This document shows positions 30,665 through 40,330 of a stretch of DNA of 64,000 bases, one piece after another. Each line of letters begins with the position of its first letter. Position 1 is the stretch's first letter. Origin of the DNA: Nematopogon swammerdamellus (taxonomy: Eukaryota > Arthropoda > Insecta > Lepidoptera > Adelidae); NCBI GenBank assembly GCA_946902875.1, contig OX336343.1:21003596-21067595 (forward strand), read 5' to 3'. The notes under the pieces are model-generated. The model worked only from the letters and a program-made list of their open reading frames with translations, had not been told where the DNA came from and ran no database searches. The translations under genes and the position numbers were made by a program.

Positions 30665-32416
30665 CCCAACCTATCTTCGCAGCACTCGTCGCTGAGAAAC
30701 TGAACGGCCCTTTTGTTGTTGTCGTTGGGCTTTTGAGGATCCATCGATTCTCAAAATCGTTCCTCTGTCGCACCGCTAGTGTGTGGAATTGCTACCGGCG
30801 AGTGTGTTTCAATTTGCTAATTAAACCAGGCTAATTGTTCAATTAAATTGTTGGAGAAATTTGCTTACGTATTTTTAATAAATAAATTATGACCCCGAAC
30901 ATCCGACTTTACAACCTCCTATAATTAAAGCGATGACACGGCGCCACGGCGCCATTTTGAGCTTTAACGATCTCAAACGTGGGCTCTTCAATTACTTCTA
31001 ATCACATCTTAGATTGTTGAAAGCAAATACTGCTAATTAGCGCCCAAGGACGCGCGATAAAATGTATAATTAAAAGCGAAAATGATACTCTAAAGTTATA
31101 AAATGCAAGTCGTTAAGGTCTCCTAGCAGATAGGTACAATGCAGGCAGCTCAATTCTAGAGTGTAGCCAGGGTTGAAAAAAAAAAACGAAAGAATGCCCA
31201 GTTTAATTGCTCGTAAAGTAACATACAAAATAACCACACGCGCGTAAGTAATATCCTTTAAATAGTGCTGGTTGCGTTTTAATTATCCCGCTTACTATGT
31301 CTGTGGGTCTAATATGTTTTAAAGGCACCCATAAAATCGGTGCTTGAGAAAATGTCGGTCGGCAAACGCCTCAATACTATTTCGACGGGGAGGCGGCCTA
31401 TTCTGAACTTCTCGTAAAATAAAAAACATGTATTTTTCTCCTCCTCCGTTTCAATTACACTATCCATACGTCTTCTTTCTTTATAAATTGTATTTCCTCA
31501 TCTCCCAAAGGTTGATTGGAAGAAATCACTTACAGTGATAAGTTCATCTTTTTCCATTTCTGTATCAATCAAACAATAATATTGTTCGTGTACTGTTCAT
31601 CTTTCAAAATTGTGCAAGAGTTTCTATTATGTTTTATATTGTAAAAACTAAACAGGACACATTCAAGCGTATGTAGTGTACTACCATACGAATGATGAAT
31701 AAAGAATAGAATACATTTAATTTTATATATTGTACTCGTACCTACATCTATCTGTATATTAGGAGAAAATAAAAATGTATTTCTTTCGTTCTTATTTGCT
31801 TTGTTTTTATGTAAAACACCAAGGTAAAACCATAACTGCACAAAGAATTATCACAATGCGCCGTCGGACTACACCTCTGCGTTAGTCTGGCGCGCGCCAT
31901 TTGTCGTGCTCCCCATAAAAAAAAAATAAAAAAAAATAAAAAAATTAGACTAAAAGTGGAAATATTATAACTTGATAATGCTCAAAAAATTTAGGTATTT
32001 ATCTATGTGAATTTGGTCCCACTGGTTTACATATTTTTTTTATCCGTTATGGGTGCGTGCTCCGACCATCCAAAATCATCTTCGAGAAGGTGTTATACTG
32101 AAAATGTCCTTTTGGTCTGTACTCATAAAGCAATGGCAAACTTTTACCATGTTTTAAAAGTTCTGCGAGAATAACCCTCTCAGACAAAGTAAGGCAAGGT
32201 AAGGGCAGACTTAAGCAACCGAATCATGGAGGGTGCTCGTAAACTTTTTTTAATTATTCTATTCTTAACCCTTAATGATGCTCCACTTGGAGCATAAATT
32301 CCTTTGCAGTATACTTACTTTAATTATCCTCCCATAGGCAGGTTTTTATAGCGCTGACTATGAAAATAATTACCAAGGAGAGACCTTGTAGTTATTACAT
32401 ACATTTTACCCTGTTA
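30665..32416. other. Intron DNA with LINE 3' scraps
   Basis: 30710-30835 resembles a decayed LINE ORF end (RFSKSFLCRTASVWNCYR). 31490-31560 and 31856-31930 are LINE 3' ends. The rest is AT-rich without exons. Confidence 0.5.
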
Positions 32417-32654
32417 GAGTGTTTTCATTTTACGAAGGCACGAGGGGTATGAGGTAGGAAGTGGTGTGAGACCGCGCGGAGCTCAGTAGTGAACGACTCG
32501 GTTCGACGGAGCGACGCGGAGACGTGTAGAACGTGTGCGCATCGAGTTCGTTCTCTACCTGTATCCTCCTTGTTCTCTACTGAGCTCCGCGCCGTCGCCT
32601 CTCGCACCACTTCCTACCTCGTACCCCTCGTGCCTTCATAAAATGAAAACACTC
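32417..32654. mobile_element. Foldback MITE, about 75-bp arms, TA flanks
   Basis: gagtgttttcattttacgaa ggcacgaggggta ... and its inverse at the right; TA at 32415-32416 and 32655-32656. A 238-bp element without ORF. Confidence 0.85.
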
Positions 32655-32830
32655 TACCGACAGTGATCGGCGTGCACACCATTTCCAGTCGACATAAGAT
32701 ACGCGAAGCGTGACAGAGATAAACATCTCCTTAGCTCTCTAGGTCAGGCCTCGGTAGTTAGATGGTGCAGTGGATCGACTTGTGATCGTGAACATAAAGC
32801 ACACTCGGACGCCCTTAGAAATTAGCTGAT

Positions 32831-32933
32831 CGTGATTCGGATTCCACGTAAAACTGTAAGTCACCTTACTAGGTGGTAGGGTTAATCCGGCCGGGTTGAT
32901 ATCACCGCACTCAATGAATGGTCGGTCGCAGCG
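32831..32933 (+). mobile_element. SINE-A body fragment
   Basis: gattcggattccacgtaaaa through ggtagggttaatccggccgg and aatggtcggtcgcagcg. Confidence 0.7.
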
Positions 32934-33077
32934 ACGAAAACGTGCCACTGGGTATCTAAACAACTGATTATTTGAGGTCATTAACTGTCCTTTAGCGCAC
33001 GGGGTGACGCGCTTCCATGAGAGTCAATGACCTCAAATAATCAGCTGTTTAGGTACCTAGTGGCTCGTTTTCATCGT
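32934..33077. mobile_element. Inverted-repeat MITE in SINE-A
   Basis: acgaaaacgtgccactgggt and actgattatttgaggtcatt at the left answer aatgacctcaaataatcagc and tggctcgttttcatcgt at the right; about 55-bp arms, 144 bp in all. Confidence 0.8.
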
Positions 33078-33316
33078 AAGAGCATAGACATGTTTACCAT
33101 AGTTCATGCAGACTGCATTAGGTATGTAAGTAGGTATGTATGTATTTGTTTAAGTATGTACTTTTGAACCTGTATGTATGTATGTCACGAATGTATTTAG
33201 TTGTATGACATTATTATTATCTATGTTTTATTGTTTATTTTTATACCCTTTAAAAACAATTTTTTTTCTCTCATTTAATTTTCCGCTCTACCCATCTACC
33301 CTACTCACAATCCCAG

Positions 33317-33410
33317 GCATGACTGGCAGATAATGCATTTAGGCTTTAAGTCCGCCTTTTGTCACTTTTTGTGCAATAAAGCATATTTTCATTTCATTTC
33401 ATTTCATGTT
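33317..33410 (+). mobile_element. LINE 3' end with (ATTTC)n tail
   Basis: ctttaagtccgccttttgtc, gtgcaataaagcat and atttcatttcatttcat, a common LINE 3' terminus. Confidence 0.5.
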
Positions 33411-33527
33411 TTGATCAATTTCTCGAAGGTTTTTTTTGCTTAACGTCTTTATTATTATGAGTACTTATGCGTTACTCCCAAAATATTTGCAATTAGTTCG
33501 GAAAGACCATATGTACAAACAACATGT

Positions 33528-33707
33528 ACTGGATGTAAGATAGCCGCATAGCAGCCTCGGTTGTGTTCTCCTCTAGTCCAGTATAGCCAGCAATCCAGGG
33601 AAGTCTCCGGTATGGCACCTACCTTCTCGGAGGTGATATTGGCTAGTCAGAGCATGTGCTTTGGCCCCTCTGACTCAGCCACCCATACCGCATTACATAA
33701 AAAAAAA
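33528..33707 (+). mobile_element. SINE-C tail
   Basis: tactggatgtaagatagccg through gactcagccacccataccgc, attacat and an A run. Followed to 33890 by decayed LINE sequence (cagcagatttg.ttgcggact as at 39350). Confidence 0.85.
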
Positions 33708-33909
33708 CATACATTTTTTAAAAACCAGTATGGATGACTGGTCCACGTGCCAGAACTCCACTTCACCTCGCAAAACTACGCTCAGAAAGACACCATATCA
33801 GCAGATTTGTTTGCGGACTACAGAAAGTTTGAATGACCCACAGGTTGAAAATATCCTGAAATACATTCGCCGGTAGACAATGCCACACTCCCCGACCATC
33901 GCACTCACG

Positions 33910-34310
33910 TTAGCTTCATACACTAGCTTTTGCCCGCGGTTTCGCTCGCGTGAAATTCGTATTTAAAAAGAAGAAAGAACGTAATCCCGCTACCGCACCT
34001 TTATTTCGGCGCGCGAATTTATTCGGTTTGTATGAGAGCCACATCTTAGCGTGACCGGAACAAAATTTTATGCCCATCCCGTGTCCCGTATAGTAAAATG
34101 TGCTTGTACTAAGTTTCATCGAATTCGGATGATCGATCTAAGAGTTATGGAGCAACATACAGAGAGATACATACAGAAAAGATTTCTTAAAATCGTCAAT
34201 TTAGTTTTAGTATCACATGTACGTAAAGTCTACAAACGCAGTATCTCATAAAAAAAAGTAACTTACTCCATGACCATCCCTTACAGATTATTAGTATTGC
34301 TTGATATATC
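33910..34310 (+). repeat. Dispersed repeat, same family as 1-735
   Basis: cactagcttttgcccgcggt to ttactccatgaccatccctt; the uninterrupted copy that reveals the SINE-C insertion at 172-580. Confidence 0.8.
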
Positions 34311-34331
34311 TATCGAACGGAGAATACTGAC

Positions 34332-34439
34332 CTCGGAAAGGCTAACCGGAGGTCAGTTCTCAGCTTGGTGAGTAGCTCGCTAGGTGTACCGAACTGTCGC
34401 AGACTCATCTCTTCTCCGCCGCCGTTGAGACATGGGTTT
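34332..34439 (-). CDS. mwh: mwh-like gene, GBD exon 2
   Basis: It encodes NPCLNGGGEEMSLRQFGTPS then ELLTKLRTDLRLAFP and AG of a Ser codon. The RtDLRlaFPSFVqeF junction to the exon at 20992 is typical of GBD-FH3 proteins. The acceptor is ctaatccacag and the donor CCGAG|gtcagt. Between this exon and the next lies a 13.3-kb intron. Confidence 0.88.
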
Positions 34440-34489
34440 CTGTGGATTAGACTAGGGTTATCTATCACACTTGTATATTTTACCTACTT

Positions 34490-35082
34490 AAAAAGAATAG
34501 CCCCACTGTATCTGTGCATATCGTAAAAAGCAGACTAAAGTATAAGAACGTGATGCCGTGCTAAAGGGCGACTGGATAGCCACCTGTCACCTTGCCGCGG
34601 CGCGGTCCTTCCACTGCAGGCGAGTCTTCGTGCCTTACCTACTTGCCGCTTAGTAGTTATCTTGTCCTAATATTGTCCAATTGGCTCCAACATGTTATAT
34701 GAATGGTTTACGCTTATAGAAAAAATAATTGTATGTGTGATAAATTTTTAGAAATGATCATGACTCGTACTAGTTATGTAGGCAGTGTCAAACACTTTTG
34801 TAAATGTAGACTAAGTGAACGTAAAAAAAGGTATTCAGCCAAGGTTCTTGTCAGTTCTTCGCTGTGATAAATCGAACTGGCAAAATAATGTTAAATGTCA
34901 AAATATGACGAATCCGAGTGCAGTGTAACTATAGTGTCTATGAATGATGAATAAAGAATAAAGAATACTTTGCTGAACGTGGTGGTTGGTGTTGTGCTGT
35001 AATTTACCATAGTTACTGCAGCAGAATACCGATTACTCTGCCTACCCCGATTGTCGGGATACAGCGTGTGATATGTACGTAT
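34490..35082 (+). mobile_element. SINE-D with its B-type head, split by a LINE-like insert
   Basis: Head aaaaagaatagccccactgt, then gatgccgtgctaaagggcga and the D tail to 34676; it resumes at 34967 (actttgctgaacgtggtggt) to gtgatatgtacgta. The insert 34677-34966 ends gatgaataaagaataaagaa, a LINE-type 3' end. Confidence 0.75.
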
Positions 35083-35103
35083 AGAAACATTGAAGAAGTT
35101 AAC

Positions 35104-35282
35104 GCATGCCTGAAATCCTTGCTGGTGTGATTGGGCAAAGTTCTCGCTTTCTGCGGATCCTGGCTCGGCGGTTCAGCCAGACCGTGGTAGAGCCCCGGGG
35201 AAGTACCCTGCGCCTTCTTGCCCCATTTCTTCAGCGAGAGCACGTAGTCCTCTGCGTTGTAGATTGGCGGCCGTTGCTTTTC
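35104..35282 (-). CDS. mwh: mwh-like gene, GBD exon 1 (most 5' exon found)
   Basis: It encodes EKQRPPIYNAEDYVLSLKKW, GKKAQGTSPGLYHGLAEPPS, QDPQKARTLPNHTSKDFRHA. The acceptor is ttgtggttacag and the phase is 0. The donor GC|gttaac is weak, but it is the only GT giving the 2-base phase needed by the exon at 34439. A short helix with YVxxLKKW before an FH3 domain suits the GTPase-binding (GBD) segment. The initiating Met is further upstream and was not identified. Confidence 0.75.
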
Positions 35283-35324
35283 CTGTAACCACAAAAAACT
35301 AAGTTTCTTAGCAGTTAGTCCGAA

Positions 35325-35650
35325 AATAGACACAAAGGGCCCCTAGGCCGGGCCGAACATAGACACACAGGGAGGGCCCCTAGGTCGGGTCGAACATAGA
35401 CACATAGGGCCCCTAAGCCGGGCCGAACATAGACACACAGGGCCCCTAGGTCGGGTCGAACATAGACACACAGGGCCCCTAGGCCGGGCCGAACATAGAC
35501 ACACAGGTCCCCTAGGCCGGGTCGAACATAGACACACATGGCCCCTAGGCCGGGCCGAACATAGACACACAGGGCCCCTAGGCCGGGCCGAACATAGACA
35601 CACAGGGCCCCTAGGCCGGGCCGAACATAGATACAGGGCCCCTAGGCCTA
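35325..35650. repeat. 33-bp GC-rich minisatellite, about 10 copies
   Basis: Unit of about 33 bp containing agggcccctaggccgggccg then aacatagacacac, with small length changes. Because the period is a multiple of 3, long spurious ORFs appear. It lies about 40 bp upstream of the GBD exon acceptor, in the intron. Confidence 0.92.
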
Positions 35651-35679
35651 GTTACTAAACTATTAAGTAAAGAGTTAGC

Positions 35680-35815
35680 TTTATAGGGTTTCGTATCCGT
35701 ATGGGACCCTATTACTAAGCCTACTCCGTCTCTCCGTCCGTCTGTTCTACCTACCTGTATCTTTTGAACCGTAATGGAAGCCTATCGAATTTTTCACAGA
35801 ATATGTGTTAACCGT
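35680..35815 (-). repeat. Dispersed repeat E fragment
   Basis: gggaccctattactaagcct, tgaaccgtaatggaagccta and cacagaatatgtgt in - orientation. Confidence 0.7.
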
Positions 35816-35820
35816 ATGCG

Positions 35821-36126
35821 GTCACCGCACGGCCGTTGGAGGCTGACCGTGGTTCGAATTCCACGTAAAACTGTAGGTCACTTCCCTTCTTACCTTACTA
35901 GATGGTAGGGTTTATCCCGCCCGGGTTGGTAAGACCGCACTCAACGAAACGTCGGTCGAAACGGCTATGTAAATAGTTCTTGTTTTCCGTCCAGTTCAGT
36001 GTAGCCGACATGAAATGAAGGGAAGCACGGACATGGCACTTCGTTCAGCCTGTGTTATGAGCTGACATCATGGATGTTGTATTGTAGGTGTTGTAGCCAA
36101 CTGTGTCAGTTTCCATAAAAAAAAAA
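35821..36126 (+). mobile_element. SINE-A lacking the 5' tRNA/5S part
   Basis: Starts at ggccgttggaggctgaccgt (just 3' of the 5S module), B box ggttcgaattccacg, full body, tail tttccataaaaaaaaa. Confidence 0.88.
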
Positions 36127-36159
36127 TCACACTCGTTTCTATCTGTCATACATTATTTT

Positions 36160-36400
36160 CTACGAATCTACTGTTTTCGCGCGGTGGTGGTGACTTCGCG
36201 TCCCCGCCGCGCCGCCCCGTGCCGTTGCCGTTGCCGTGTCGATGTCATCTAATGCGCATGCGCAAGCTGCCAATGTCGCCAGTAACTCAACCCGCCTCGG
36301 TCTGATAACTCCGGCGGCGTTGATATCTGGAGCGCGCATCATCGCGGATTACTGCCATATCTAACGTCGTTGGCAGTGTTTATTTGAAACGCTTCAGCGG
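36160..36400 (-). promoter_or_regulatory. Candidate promoter / 5' UTR of the mwh-like gene
   Basis: A GC- and CpG-rich island in AT-rich surroundings. It holds the palindrome tgcgcatgcgca (36253-36264, NRF-1/Ewg-type site) and, on the - strand, a ccaat word (cacccaataagcg). A - strand ORF starting atgatgcgcgctccagatat occurs, but its link to the coding exon at 35282 is unproven. Orientation and role are inferred from position. Confidence 0.35.
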
Positions 36401-36455
36401 AGACGCTTATTGGGTGGTGTGATGTGATGAGCAACAAGTGTGATCAGTATGATTT

Positions 36456-36764
36456 TTTTATTTAGTTTTTTTAGGTTTCCGTATCCCGTACGGAAGCCTA
36501 TTACTAAGCCTACGCCGTCTGACTGTCCGTCCGTCCTTCGTCTGCCCGAGGGCTGTACCTCTTGAACCGTAATAGGTAGCCGTTGAAATATTCACAGAAT
36601 GTGTGTTATTATGGCGGATATACCAACAAATAAAAAAAAATTGAAAAAGTAAAAAATTAAGGGGGGTTCCCATACAAGAAACGTGTTTTTGTCAATGTTT
36701 TTTTTTTGTGGTGCGGAAATCTCGGTGCGCGTGTCCGACTCGCAATTGGCCGGTTTATTTCTGT
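36456..36764 (-). repeat. Dispersed repeat E
   Basis: - strand: aaccggccaattgcgagtcg at 36745-36764 down to ttaggtttccgtatcc at 36470. Confidence 0.8.
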
Positions 36765-36783
36765 ATCGGTGTTCTGGTTAGTT

Positions 36784-36888
36784 CCGGTGTGGCTGAGTCA
36801 GAGGGGCCAGAGCACATGACCCGACCAGCCAATATCTCCTTCGAGAAGGTATGTAGATGCCATACCGGAGACTTCCATTTGCATTGCT
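36784..36888 (-). mobile_element. SINE-C tail
   Basis: ggctgagtcagaggggccag through gccataccggagacttcc in - orientation, running straight into the 14-bp minisatellite. Confidence 0.8.
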
Positions 36889-37063
36889 ATGTCTATACTG
36901 GACTAACTATACTGGACTAACTATACTGGACTAACTATACTGGACTAACTATACTGGACTAACTATACTGGACTAACTATACTGGACTAACTATACTGGA
37001 CTAACTATACTGGACTAACTATACTGGACTAACTATACTGGACTAACTATACTGGACTAACTA
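36889..37063. repeat. 14-bp minisatellite, about 12 exact copies
   Basis: Unit actggactaactat, nearly invariant. The unit resembles the SINE-C internal phrase ggctatactggactagagg at the matching place in the element, so it probably expanded from it. Confidence 0.95.
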
Positions 37064-37430
37064 CTGCAGCATAGCATAGCAGCCTCGGCTGGAGAATACA
37101 GCCGAGGCTGCTATATGCGGCCATATTACGTCCAGTACGGCGGTACCAATCCAGTCAGCTACAATTTGAGCCTACCCCCTGTAAGGGGCAAGGGAAGGAA
37201 ACGAGGAAGGGACCTACAGTTTTACACCGGTAAGGGGCAAGGGAAGGAACCGAGGAAGGGACCTACAGTTTTACACCGGTTAACCGATTAACCGGTGTAA
37301 AACTGTAGGTCCCTTCCTCGGTTCCTTCCCTTGCCCCTTACAGGGGGGAGGCTCAAATTGTAGCTGAATGGATTGGCACCACCGTACGGTGAAGCAGCAG
37401 GTGTAGATGTGCACGTAAATATTTACGTCC
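37064..37430. mobile_element. Rearranged SINE-C pieces forming palindromes
   Basis: A short hairpin (cagcctcggctg/cagccgaggctg) at 37080-37105 is followed by SINE-C body in - orientation and two direct copies of ggaagggacctacagtttta. The inverted body meets at accggttaaccgattaaccggt (about 37275-37296). Then comes + body and again - head sequence (gaagcagcaggtgta). Confidence 0.8.
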
Positions 37431-37605
37431 GAATAAAAATAAATTTATATAGTGCTTGTGAGCCGGAATCAAACCTCGAACCTTGAGATCAAGAATGCAA
37501 GCCAAGATTATGCCATGTAAGACAAGGCCTAAGGCAAAGCTTATAGATACCGTCTCAATAGTACTGTACTTTCTTCTTTGCGGCCAACCAACGGGTAACG
37601 AACCT

Positions 37606-37900
37606 ACTTACATACATACCACACGCTGTATCCCGACAATCGCGATAAGCAGAGTAATCTGTGTTGTGCTGCAAGCACTCTTGTAAATTACAGCACAACA
37701 CCGACCACCACGTTTAGCAATGTATTAGGACAAGATAACTATCAAGCAAAAAGTAAGGCACGAAGACCCACACCCGCTGCATGAGTCGATGGAAGGACCG
37801 TTCCAAGGTCCTTTGTCCTTATCCCTTAGTCGCCTTTTACGCCATGCACGGGGAGAGATGCAGTGGGGCTGTTCTTTTTAAGTACCGTCCCCACACGGTA
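37606..37900 (-). mobile_element. SINE-D, complete with B-type head
   Basis: - strand: taccgtgtggggacggtact, gcatctctccccgtgcatgg, gtaaaaggcgactaagggat, then the D tail to gtatgtatg. Confidence 0.85.
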
Positions 37901-38271
37901 TGCGAGTACGAACCTGTTGCTTTCCGCAAGTCACTTAGCGGTGCTGGAAATATCAAACCCACCACAATCGTCAAGTCGTTGCAATAACCGATGCGTTCTC
38001 ATTTTCCCCATTTATTATAAATTTTCCATTGACCCCGATGGAAACGCACAAGAATGTTACTTTCTTTGCCGCAGGGCCATCGGTCGTTCTATCCGACGAC
38101 AGGTTCAATAGCTATAATTCTGTCGGTCGCCATTTTGACGACAGCTGATTGACTAGAATTCGCAGTGAATAACAGCGTTGGAAAACTTGGTGCATGCGAA
38201 CGCATAAACGTACTCGTAGGTACAAATAGCTATCGCTCAAAATGCACCGAAGAAGAAGCACACTTATAATT
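37901..38271. other. No feature recognised
   Basis: Short ORFs only; no exon or repeat recognised. Confidence 0.4.
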
Positions 38272-38371
38272 TTTATGGTTCCGTACCTTAAAAGGAAAAA
38301 ACGGAAGCGTTATAAGATCACTCCGATGTCCGTTCGTCTGTCACAGAGGTTTTTCTCGTAAACTAAGTAAA

Positions 38372-38492
38372 ATACTATGCGAAACGTGGTGGTCGGTGTC
38401 GTGATGTAATTTACCAGAGTTCTGACAGCACAACACCGATTACTCTGCTTACCCCAATTGTCGGGATTCAGCGTGTGTGATGTGTATGTATC
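38372..38492 (+). mobile_element. SINE-D 3' part
   Basis: aatactatgcgaaacgtggt, gtcggtgtcgtgatgtaatt, attactctgcttacccc, gtgtgtgatgtgtatgta. Confidence 0.7.
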
Positions 38493-38614
38493 TATGTACT
38501 AAGTAACGTAGAAACTAGAAGTAATGTAGAAAAATTTGACATAATGATCGTAGACGGAAAAAAATTATGACGCGCACATATACTTATACATATAAATGAG
38601 ATTCCAATGACTTA

Positions 38615-38759
38615 GGCCCACTTGCACCAACACGAGTTTAAAGTTAAGTAGCGAGTTATGGATTTAAACGCGGTTCCCACAGTCAACGGGTGCTAGCTTA
38701 AACTGGTTTAGCGAGTTAAACTGGTTTATATATTAAATTTGTGTTGGTGCAAGTGGGCC
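38615..38759. mobile_element. MITE 'GGCCCACTTGCACCA', TTA flanks
   Basis: ggcccacttgcaccaacacg and its inverse at the right end; TTA at 38612-38614 and 38760-38762. 145 bp. The 3-bp TWA-type duplication suggests PIF/Harbinger. Confidence 0.8.
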
Positions 38760-38802
38760 TTAATGATTTAATTACTTAATTTTTTACTTTTTCTTATTTT
38801 TA

Positions 38803-38965
38803 TATCGGCCACCATATTCTGTGAAAATTTCAACGGGCTACCTATTACGGTTCAAGAGATACAGCCCTCGGACAGACGGACGGACAGACAGACATACAGA
38901 CAGACAGACAGACGGCGCGTAGGCTTAGTAATAAGATCCCGTACCGGATACGGAACCTTAAAAAT
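38803..38965 (+). repeat. Dispersed repeat E, 3' part
   Basis: ccatattctgtgaaaatttc, attacggttcaagagataca, runs of acagacagacagac, then taggcttagtaataag. Confidence 0.8.
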
Positions 38966-39058
38966 CAAAACACATCGAAAATCACCTCTTTCTTTGAAAT
39001 CGGTGAATTGTCCGTGTCTTCCGTTCAGCTTTAAAAGCAATGTTTTCGCAATTTGAAC

Positions 39059-39404
39059 GGTATAATTACCCAAATCAGATCATGATGACACTTCGCAATC
39101 ATTGCTGATTTAATTATTCTGGCGTCTAGGACGACGTCGTCGGTGCAACGATTTGCAACAGTGCAACAATGTGAATGCAAGTGGCGGAAAACAATGACAT
39201 TGTTTTTTTCATACCTGTTTCGACCGAGAACCATTCAGTGCGGTGTTTTTTTTATGTAAACCAACATGGGTGGCTGTGCCGTGAAACCAATGGTGCATTC
39301 GACAGAGCCAGAAACACCTCTCCTCGCGAAATCACGCTCAGTTAGGTGCCATGCCAGCAGATTTGCGGACTGTTGCTAGGTTGTCTAGCCTGTTAATACG
39401 ACGT
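39059..39404 (-). repeat. 346-bp segmental duplication, copy 1
   Basis: Nearly identical to 39636-39982 (offset 577; differences seen: aaccattc/agccattc, aaatcacg/aaccacg, gccatgc/gccaatgc, agcctg/agcttg). It contains a SINE-A scrap and the 3' end of a - strand LINE with its A run at 39246-39253. Confidence 0.95.
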
Positions 39405-39635
39405 GAAGGGTCAAGGGGAAGAAGGCGCTAAGTCCATTTTCAACTTTTGTTCAGGAAACGAATTTTAAAGTTTAGAGACTTGGAAACATGTTTATTTAAG
39501 ATTTAATTTGCATTGTGTATGTGCTATTATATCTTGTGACTATCATTTATTTGGAATATATAGTTTAAAATTTTATTTTAAAATATCTTCACGAAGAAAA
39601 TGATTAAAATTCATGCTAACTCCTAATAAAAAGCC

Positions 39636-39982
39636 GGTATAATTACCCAAATCAGATCATGATGACACTTCGCAATCATTGCTGATTTAATTATTCTGGC
39701 GTCTAGGACGACGTCGTCGGTGCAACGATTTGCAACAGTGCAACAATGTGAATGCAAGTGGCGGAAAACAATGACATTGTTTTTTTCATACCTGTTTCGA
39801 CCGAGAGCCATTCAGTGCGGTGTTTTTTTTATGTAAACCAACATGGGTGGCTGTGCCGTGAAACCAATGGTGCATTCGACAGAGCCAGAAACACCTCTCC
39901 TCGCGAAACCACGCTCAGTTAGGTGCCAATGCCAGCAGATTTGCGGACTGTTGCTAGGTTGTCTAGCTTGTTAATACGACGT
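39636..39982 (-). repeat. 346-bp segmental duplication, copy 2
   Basis: The second copy; the LINE continues past it into 40300, so this copy is probably the source and 39059-39404 the derivative. Confidence 0.95.
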
Positions 39983-40330
39983 TTAAAGACACCCAGTTTA
40001 AAGGATTTGGGAAACACACTCGCCGGAAGACAGTTCCACATCCTAGCGGTGCGACGAAGAAACGATTTAGAGAACCGATGGGTTCTCAAAATGTCAACAA
40101 CAAAAGGGTGCTGAGTCTCTCTGCGACGAGTCATGCGCAGATAGGACGGGTGGCAGGGAATAAGGTGGTACGAATCTAGGCGGGCTTGATCATAGGTACT
40201 GCAAAAGCGGGAAGGGGCAGTTGCGTACATAGCGTCACGCCTGTTTCCCAGTGGGGTAGGCAGAGACAACGGATTTCTGCCTACCCCACGTGCCAAGATC
40301 CTGACACACTTCTGTCGACTCTTTCACTCT
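39823..40330 (-). mobile_element. CR1/Jockey-like LINE 3' end, joined to another LINE end
   Basis: The - strand encodes QHPFVVDILRTHRFSKSFLR, RTARMWNCLPASVFPKSFKL then GVFKRRINKLDNLATV and a stop near 39920. A 3' UTR follows, ending gcacagccacccatgttggt, ttacataaaaaaaa. Its 5' side (40226-40330) reads CQDLGTW..KSVVSAYPTGKQA, the LINE type seen at 2650-2815. Confidence 0.8.

Noticed and set aside
35315..35603. A CRISPR-like array or cysteine-rich repeat protein
   Set aside because: Eukaryotic context, no unique spacers, 33-bp direct units back to back: a minisatellite in an intron.
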